Positions 59,613 through 64,000 of a stretch of 64,000 nt of DNA are shown here, in pieces; the stretch's first letter is position 1, and the number at the start of each line of letters is the position of its first letter. The stretch is taken from the NCBI GenBank assembly GCA_965660675.1, contig CBFIAU010000011.1, positions 19,591 through 83,590 on the forward strand, read 5' to 3'. A program made the translations under genes and the position numbers. Source of the DNA: UBA12202 sp002691725 (GTDB taxonomy: Bacteria; Pseudomonadota; Alphaproteobacteria; Puniceispirillales; UBA1172). The notes below the pieces were generated by a model. It searched no databases and was not told the origin of the DNA. It was given only the letters and a program-made list of their open reading frames with translations.

Positions 59613-60290
59613 TTATTGTCGGGGCAATCTGGCACCAAATATGGCTGAGCCAACACGTACCGATGTCGCGCCAAAGGCAATCGCCTCCAGATAATCGCCG
59701 CTCATTCCCATTGATAATACTGATAACCCGCATGTTTTGGCTAGTTTAGCCAGTAGCGCAAAATGCATGGCAGGTTCTTCATCGGCAGGCGGGATACACA
59801 TGAGACCTGTGATATTTAACCCGTGATACGACTGACAATGATGGACAAAAGCCGCCGTATTTTGGGGGCTTATCCCGGATTTTTGGTCTTCTTCGCCAGT
59901 ATTGACTTGCACCAGGCACGGCAGATGGCGGTTCTGTTTTTTCATTTCTTTGGCGAGCGCGGCGGCTAGCTTATCTCTATCAACGACTTCGATAACATCA
60001 AATAATGCCACCGCATCAGCCGCCTTATTCGTCTGCAACGGGCCAATTAAATGCAATCTCAGATCAGGAGTGGTGGCGCGGTGATGCGCCCATCGGCTAA
60101 TCGCTTCCTGCACCCGATTTTCGCCAAAGACTCGGTGGCCAGCCGCCAGCGCCGCATCTATCCGCTCATCAGGTTGCTGTTTTGATACCGCTACAAGCGT
60201 CACCGCATCCGCGCGGCCAGCAGATTTTTCAGCCTTGGTGAGACCATCTTTAACAATGGATAAGGCGTCTGATACGGACGGCTCTGACAT
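59613..60290 (-). CDS. YggS/PROSC-type PLP homeostasis protein
   Basis: A 225-residue PLP-binding barrel protein that affects vitamin B6 and amino-acid balance. It has TLVAVSKQQPDERIDAALAAGHRVFGENRVQEA with the PLP lysine in VSK, LHLIGPLQTNKA, VQVNTGEEDQKSGI and LSMGMSGDYLEAIAFGATSVRVGSAIFG. No enzymatic activity is known for the family. It is convergent with ribA and divergent from the JmjC gene. Confidence 0.93.
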   Translation of the reverse strand: MSEPSVSDALSIVKDGLTKAEKSAGRADAVTLVAVSKQQPDERIDAALAAGHRVFGENRVQEAISRWAHHRATTPDLRLHLIGPLQTNKAADAVALFDVIEVVDRDKLAAALAKEMKKQNRHLPCLVQVNTGEEDQKSGISPQNTAAFVHHCQSYHGLNITGLMCIPPADEEPAMHFALLAKLAKTCGLSVLSMGMSGDYLEAIAFGATSVRVGSAIFGARLPRQ

Positions 60291-60425
60291 GACAAGGCCC
60301 TTTTATCAATTCTGTTCTGATCAATACGGTATAAGATACAGCTTTATAATATCTAAACTACACCTTTTATTGATAGAATAAGTTTATTTTGTTAAATTAT
60401 ATAAATACAGTTGTGAGATAGTAGT

Positions 60426-61562
60426 ATGCAAATTAACTTTCCTGATCATTTTTTTACATCCGTTCTGGGTGAAACCTGGTTACACCAAAAACAAGCTGTC
60501 CCAAACACCGATGAGATGATCAACTATGACGATATGTCTAAAATGTTAGATATGTGGTCTGTCTGGACGCCTGATAAAATCTTTTTGATGGACCAAACCA
60601 ATGAAGTGCCTTCGCATGAATATTTTGATCCGCATCCGTCGGGCAGTTTTGCAACATTAAATACCCAAAAACTATTAAACTTTATTAGTTCAGGATGTTC
60701 TGTTGTTTTGAATGACGTCACTTATCTCGATCCAAAGATAAAATCTGTTGCTACTTTTTTAGAAGAAAAAACAGGTGCCCAGTTACAAGCCAATCTCTAT
60801 TTTTCAATGGGTAATAACAAGGCTTTTGGCCCTCATTTTGATACTCATGATGTGTTTGCTCTGCATTGCCAAGGCTCAAAAGACTGGAATGTTTATAAGA
60901 AAAAAGAAGAGCATCCCATTAATTCGCCTGAGTTCAAATTATCAAAAGAAGAAAATAAGCGCCGCGCTGGTGAGCTTGAACAATTGGTGACACTTAACCC
61001 TGGTGATTTTCTTTACCTGCCAAGAGGCCATTATCATGATGCGCTTGCTGCTACCAATGGCGCCATTCATATTGCCTTTGGGCTGACAAAAATTAAGCCG
61101 ATTGATCTGTTAAGCGCGGCTTGGGCTAAACTGATGACTTATGGTTATACGCGGTCTGATCTGGGACGCCTTGATCATAAAAAAGACGTCAAAGATGTGT
61201 TCAGCAATTTGTCTAAATATTTTGATCAAATGGCAAATGATGATCAGTTTGTTGATACGATCATTGATTGGGCTAGCCGGTGGACAGCTGACCATCATCG
61301 GGCAGATATTACATCCATTGTACATCAGCCGAAATCCTACAAGGTATCTAAAACGGTTAAAGTTACTGACATTAATAATGTGCCCCATATTACTGATGGG
61401 AAAAATGTTGTCAGGATCCCTGATGAGTTTGTAAAGCCCACTAACTTCATATTGGCTAAAGATTTTGTGACGCTGGCAGAGCTTCAGGAAAACATGAATA
61501 TGAGCGCCCCTATGGCGGAAGATCTGATAGAAAAGCTTCAAAATATGAAAATTGTTTCCTAA
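60426..61562 (+). CDS. JmjC/cupin-type 2-oxoglutarate oxygenase-like protein
   Basis: A 378-residue protein of the JmjC/cupin_4 type similar to bacterial ribosomal oxygenases (YcfD/NO66 group). Its iron ligands would be H137 and D139 (GPHFDTHDVF) and a distal His at 202 (or 204) in YLPRGHYHDAL; the 65-residue spacing to H202 fits ROX enzymes. The C-terminal part (about 210 to 378) is helical. The substrate is unknown; these enzymes hydroxylate ribosomal or other proteins. The gene is AT-rich compared with the rest of the window, converges with the TPR-sulfotransferase gene and is preceded by an AT-rich region of about 130 bases. Confidence 0.8.
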   Translation: MQINFPDHFFTSVLGETWLHQKQAVPNTDEMINYDDMSKMLDMWSVWTPDKIFLMDQTNEVPSHEYFDPHPSGSFATLNTQKLLNFISSGCSVVLNDVTYLDPKIKSVATFLEEKTGAQLQANLYFSMGNNKAFGPHFDTHDVFALHCQGSKDWNVYKKKEEHPINSPEFKLSKEENKRRAGELEQLVTLNPGDFLYLPRGHYHDALAATNGAIHIAFGLTKIKPIDLLSAAWAKLMTYGYTRSDLGRLDHKKDVKDVFSNLSKYFDQMANDDQFVDTIIDWASRWTADHHRADITSIVHQPKSYKVSKTVKVTDINNVPHITDGKNVVRIPDEFVKPTNFILAKDFVTLAELQENMNMSAPMAEDLIEKLQNMKIVS

Positions 61563-61566
61563 TGAT

Positions 61567-63375
61567 TTAGGTTTCATAATACCGTTTTAAGTCTTTGAAT
61601 GTGTCGAGATAGGTTTCATAATTCAACCACTCCTCAGAACTGCCTTTATAGATAGGTTTATTCGCCTGTTCTTTCGATGCGGTTTTAATAAGCTTACCTT
61701 TTTTGTGATAATCGAGATATTCGTCTTTCCATGCTATCCCCAATCTTTCGCAGACAGGTGACAGGATTTCTTTTGGATTATCGACCATGTTTTCGTAATT
61801 AATGTTGATAATCCGGTCGCCATATAAGTCCGTCCAAAACCGCATCAAATTACAGTACATATTGTAATATTGTAAAATTTTATCTAGATCGTAACTATAA
61901 TCCTGGCCGGACGAGCCAAAGCTGGTTTTATATTGCGACCAGCACACGGCTTGCGGCGATCTATCCATATGGATGATGTGACAATCTGGAAACGCTTTGG
62001 CAATGACACCAAGTAACCTGAAATTACTTGGCATTTTATCGACAAAAAATGTGGATTGAACATTGTGATAATTATCAACCATTTCAAAATAGAGATGTGA
62101 AACTGTATCAAAAAATTCACTGACATCTCTAATGCTCGATTTTTGGATGGTGATAGTATCCAAAAATGTTAATTCGCCTAAGCTTCTGACGTTACTATTT
62201 TGTGAGAAAATACTTTCAACTAGCGTTGTTCCTGATCTAGGCATGCCAAGAATGAAAATAGGGGTAGGACGATGTTTTAAACTATCAGGGGCTTTATAGG
62301 CATTGATCTGTTTGGAGTTATCAATGAAATACTTTTTTATGTTTTCGCCGTTTTGAATGACTTTTGTCATGGAATAGACAGAGAGTTTATCTCTTAAATC
62401 ATTGCCGAGTTTGAGATATTGAAACGCTTCATCATATTTTTTGACTTTGTTAAAAAAGGCATAGAGGGCAAAATAAATGTCAGATTTTTCCTTCTCATCT
62501 ACCTTATTATCATTAAGCAAAGAATGGGCTTCGTTGATAATTTCATCATCTAATTTTAAGGATTTAAAATTTGATAAAGTATAAATCGACTTGGTTTTAA
62601 CCAAATTATCCGTATCTGCGAATACACATTTTCTAAGTAGTTTTTCTGCGTCAGCATAGTTTCCAGTATCTCTATAAACCGTTGCCAAAGTATAAATGGC
62701 ATCATAGCCGTTGCTATCTTTCTGTATCAATTCTTTAAGCAGGGTTTGGGATTCTGTTAGCCTGCCTAAATTTCTGAAGATTAACGCTTTTATTCTTTTT
62801 GCCGTCATGTTGTCAGAGTCTAGTTTGAGCGCTCTATTAATTGTGTTTAAGGCGTCTTGTGGCATTTGAGAGCCATCTTCGGCCAGTGCTAAATCACATA
62901 AGATTTCGGTTTTCTCGCCATTATGCTTAATTGATTTTCTAAAAAACTCTGCCGCCTTCTTCATTTGATTAGTCTGGTAAAATAGATTTGCCAAACCTGT
63001 CAGTCCGCCTTCATGGGTGGCGTTTAAAAACAGTAGCCTGTCGAATGCTGCATAGGCTTCATCATACTTATTTAATTTAGTGAATGCGAGCCCGATGACA
63101 TGAAGCAGCCAAAGCGAGTATGGGGTTTGATTGAGTAACGTGCCAGTAGCATTAACAACGCTAATAAATCTGTCTTTGCTGAACTCATCTCTGAGTTTAT
63201 TTTTTGTTTTTTCAGACGGCTCAAATGAGGAAATTTGTGATTTTAATTTAATAAACTGAGGATGCAGCGGATATTCATTTTTGAGCTTGATAAGAAGCTT
63301 GCTGGCCTCATCAAAGTTTTTTTTCTTATAAAATTCTCTGAATTTTAGAATGTTAAAATCAATATCTTTCATCAC
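61567..63375 (-). CDS. TPR-repeat sulfotransferase
   Basis: A 602-residue protein: TPR repeats in roughly residues 1 to 330 and a PAPS-dependent sulfotransferase domain in about 370 to 590. The 5'-phosphosulfate-binding P-loop is FILGMPRSGTTLVESIF (Met of MPRSGTT at residue 378). HIIHMDRSPQAVCWSQYKTSFG is the expected 3'-phosphate-binding strand region. Such TPR-sulfotransferases are common in marine bacteria, and their acceptors are largely unknown (lipid, polysaccharide or protein). PAPS would come from cysD-cysNC. The gene is AT-rich and convergent with the JmjC gene, separated by 4 bases. Confidence 0.88.
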   Translation of the reverse strand: MMKDIDFNILKFREFYKKKNFDEASKLLIKLKNEYPLHPQFIKLKSQISSFEPSEKTKNKLRDEFSKDRFISVVNATGTLLNQTPYSLWLLHVIGLAFTKLNKYDEAYAAFDRLLFLNATHEGGLTGLANLFYQTNQMKKAAEFFRKSIKHNGEKTEILCDLALAEDGSQMPQDALNTINRALKLDSDNMTAKRIKALIFRNLGRLTESQTLLKELIQKDSNGYDAIYTLATVYRDTGNYADAEKLLRKCVFADTDNLVKTKSIYTLSNFKSLKLDDEIINEAHSLLNDNKVDEKEKSDIYFALYAFFNKVKKYDEAFQYLKLGNDLRDKLSVYSMTKVIQNGENIKKYFIDNSKQINAYKAPDSLKHRPTPIFILGMPRSGTTLVESIFSQNSNVRSLGELTFLDTITIQKSSIRDVSEFFDTVSHLYFEMVDNYHNVQSTFFVDKMPSNFRLLGVIAKAFPDCHIIHMDRSPQAVCWSQYKTSFGSSGQDYSYDLDKILQYYNMYCNLMRFWTDLYGDRIININYENMVDNPKEILSPVCERLGIAWKDEYLDYHKKGKLIKTASKEQANKPIYKGSSEEWLNYETYLDTFKDLKRYYET

Positions 63376-63521
63376 ATATCCATAGTGTTGTAATAATGCA
63401 ACAGTTTAGTTTTTTCTTTTATACATATGTATATTCACTTCTTCTAATATAGTCATAAAGGTCATACAAGTAATTATACGAAAATAGTTTCGTAGTTTAC
63501 GTTAGTATATAGGAGTAGATT

Positions 63522-64000
63522 ATGCGTAAAGTTCTTCTTGCTACTACAGCTCTTGTGGCTGTAACAGGCGTTGCACACGCCGATGTTTCCATTAACGGTT
63601 ATTATGAATTTGGTTATGAGTCAGTTTCTGATGACCAAACTTCTGATTCCGATGACATGTACAATGACCATGAGATTCATATTTCATTCAGCAGCACAAC
63701 CGACACTGGTATGACTTTTGGTGCTAAAACTGAAGTGGAAGCTACTGCTTCTAATACAGGTAATGATGAATCATCAATGTATATCTCTGGTGATTTCGGT
63801 AAGATTGAAATGGGTCAAAACGATGGCGCAGGTCCAACATTTGTGACTTTCCCAGCTGCTCATTCCAACAACATAGGTTCTTATGACATTGGTTCACACC
63901 AGAAGAACTCTTCAGGTACAACACTAACTGGTGTCTATCCTTTCCCACAGTATGGCCGTGATGGTGATAACAACAAAATCTCATACTTCTCACCAAACAT
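63522..64000 (+). CDS. Porin (partial)
   Basis: Start of an outer-membrane beta-barrel porin. It begins MRKVLLATTALVAVTGVAHAD with a standard signal peptide, then alternating beta-strand patterns typical of Gram-negative alpha-porins (NGYYEFGYESV, SMYISGDFGKIEMGQNDGAG, GRDGDNNKISYFSPN). An AGGAG ribosome binding site sits upstream. About 159 residues are visible; the rest lies beyond the window. Substrate unknown; general diffusion is the default. Confidence 0.9.
   Translation, partial: MRKVLLATTALVAVTGVAHADVSINGYYEFGYESVSDDQTSDSDDMYNDHEIHISFSSTTDTGMTFGAKTEVEATASNTGNDESSMYISGDFGKIEMGQNDGAGPTFVTFPAAHSNNIGSYDIGSHQKNSSGTTLTGVYPFPQYGRDGDNNKISYFSPN

Noticed and set aside
1..64000. CRISPR arrays, insertion sequences or prophage
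   Set aside because: I found no regularly spaced repeats with unique spacers, no transposase and no phage structural genes; the tandem repeats seen are too short and unrelated to each other.

Overview
The window looks like part of the chromosome of a free-living marine alphaproteobacterium with moderate G+C. Gene order accA-xerD-unknown-aroK-aroB-corC-bolA-DnaJ-cobS-cobT-rpmB, a class I lysyl-tRNA synthetase, a CcrM-type GANTC methyltransferase, the electron-transferring-flavoprotein dehydrogenase/UDG/lytic transglycosylase/moaB/rnhB block and a Gram-negative porin all point to Alphaproteobacteria. SAR116 (Puniceispirillum-like) is my best guess, from gene content only. Coding density is very high: no gene-free stretch exceeds 300 bases, and I see no insertion sequence, prophage or CRISPR array.

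Region by region. 1-12.5 kb is a conserved core block: fatty acid synthesis, chromosome dimer resolution, shikimate pathway, a CBS/DUF21 membrane protein, BolA, a J-domain protein, cobaltochelatase CobS/CobT and ribosomal protein L28, ending with a ribbon-helix-helix protein behind a cluster of inverted ATACTA half-sites. 12.5-24 kb holds pyrD-lysK, a DinG-like helicase, groES-groEL with a CIRCE operator, ctaA and aspS. 23.5-28 kb has a homocysteine S-methyltransferase, a DUF1289 protein, a DJ-1/PfpI-like protein, an unknown lipoprotein and a glutamate dehydrogenase. 28-36.8 kb is the most accessory-looking part: transporters and a six-gene minus-strand operon (LLM flavin oxidoreductase, 4-OT tautomerase, alpha/beta hydrolase, tartrate/malate-type dehydrogenase, class III CoA-transferase, EamA transporter) that resembles an uncharacterised catabolic pathway. 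36.8-41.4 kb makes polysaccharide precursors (WecA/MraY-like transferase, nucleotide-sugar epimerase, GalU, phosphomannomutase). 41.4-45.3 kb has malate synthase G, apt and ccrM. 45.5-48.8 kb carries cysD-cysNC for PAPS synthesis, the CysD having an extra N-terminal domain of about 180 residues. 48.9-57.4 kb is rnhB-moaB-slt-udg and, divergently, ETF-QO, a TPR lipoprotein and ispE, then tRNA-Gln. 57.6-64 kb has an orphan OmpR-type regulator, ribA, a YggS protein, an AT-rich convergent pair (JmjC/cupin oxygenase and TPR-sulfotransferase), and the start of a porin.

Functional links: CysD/CysNC would make PAPS, the donor the TPR-sulfotransferase needs; GalU, the epimerase, the phosphomannomutase and the WecA-like enzyme could feed one surface polysaccharide that may be a sulfation target. 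A striking window-wide feature is short tandem duplication, with periods of 12 to 28 bases: in-frame inside aroB, pyrD and a lipoprotein signal peptide, and free in length at gene ends and leaders.
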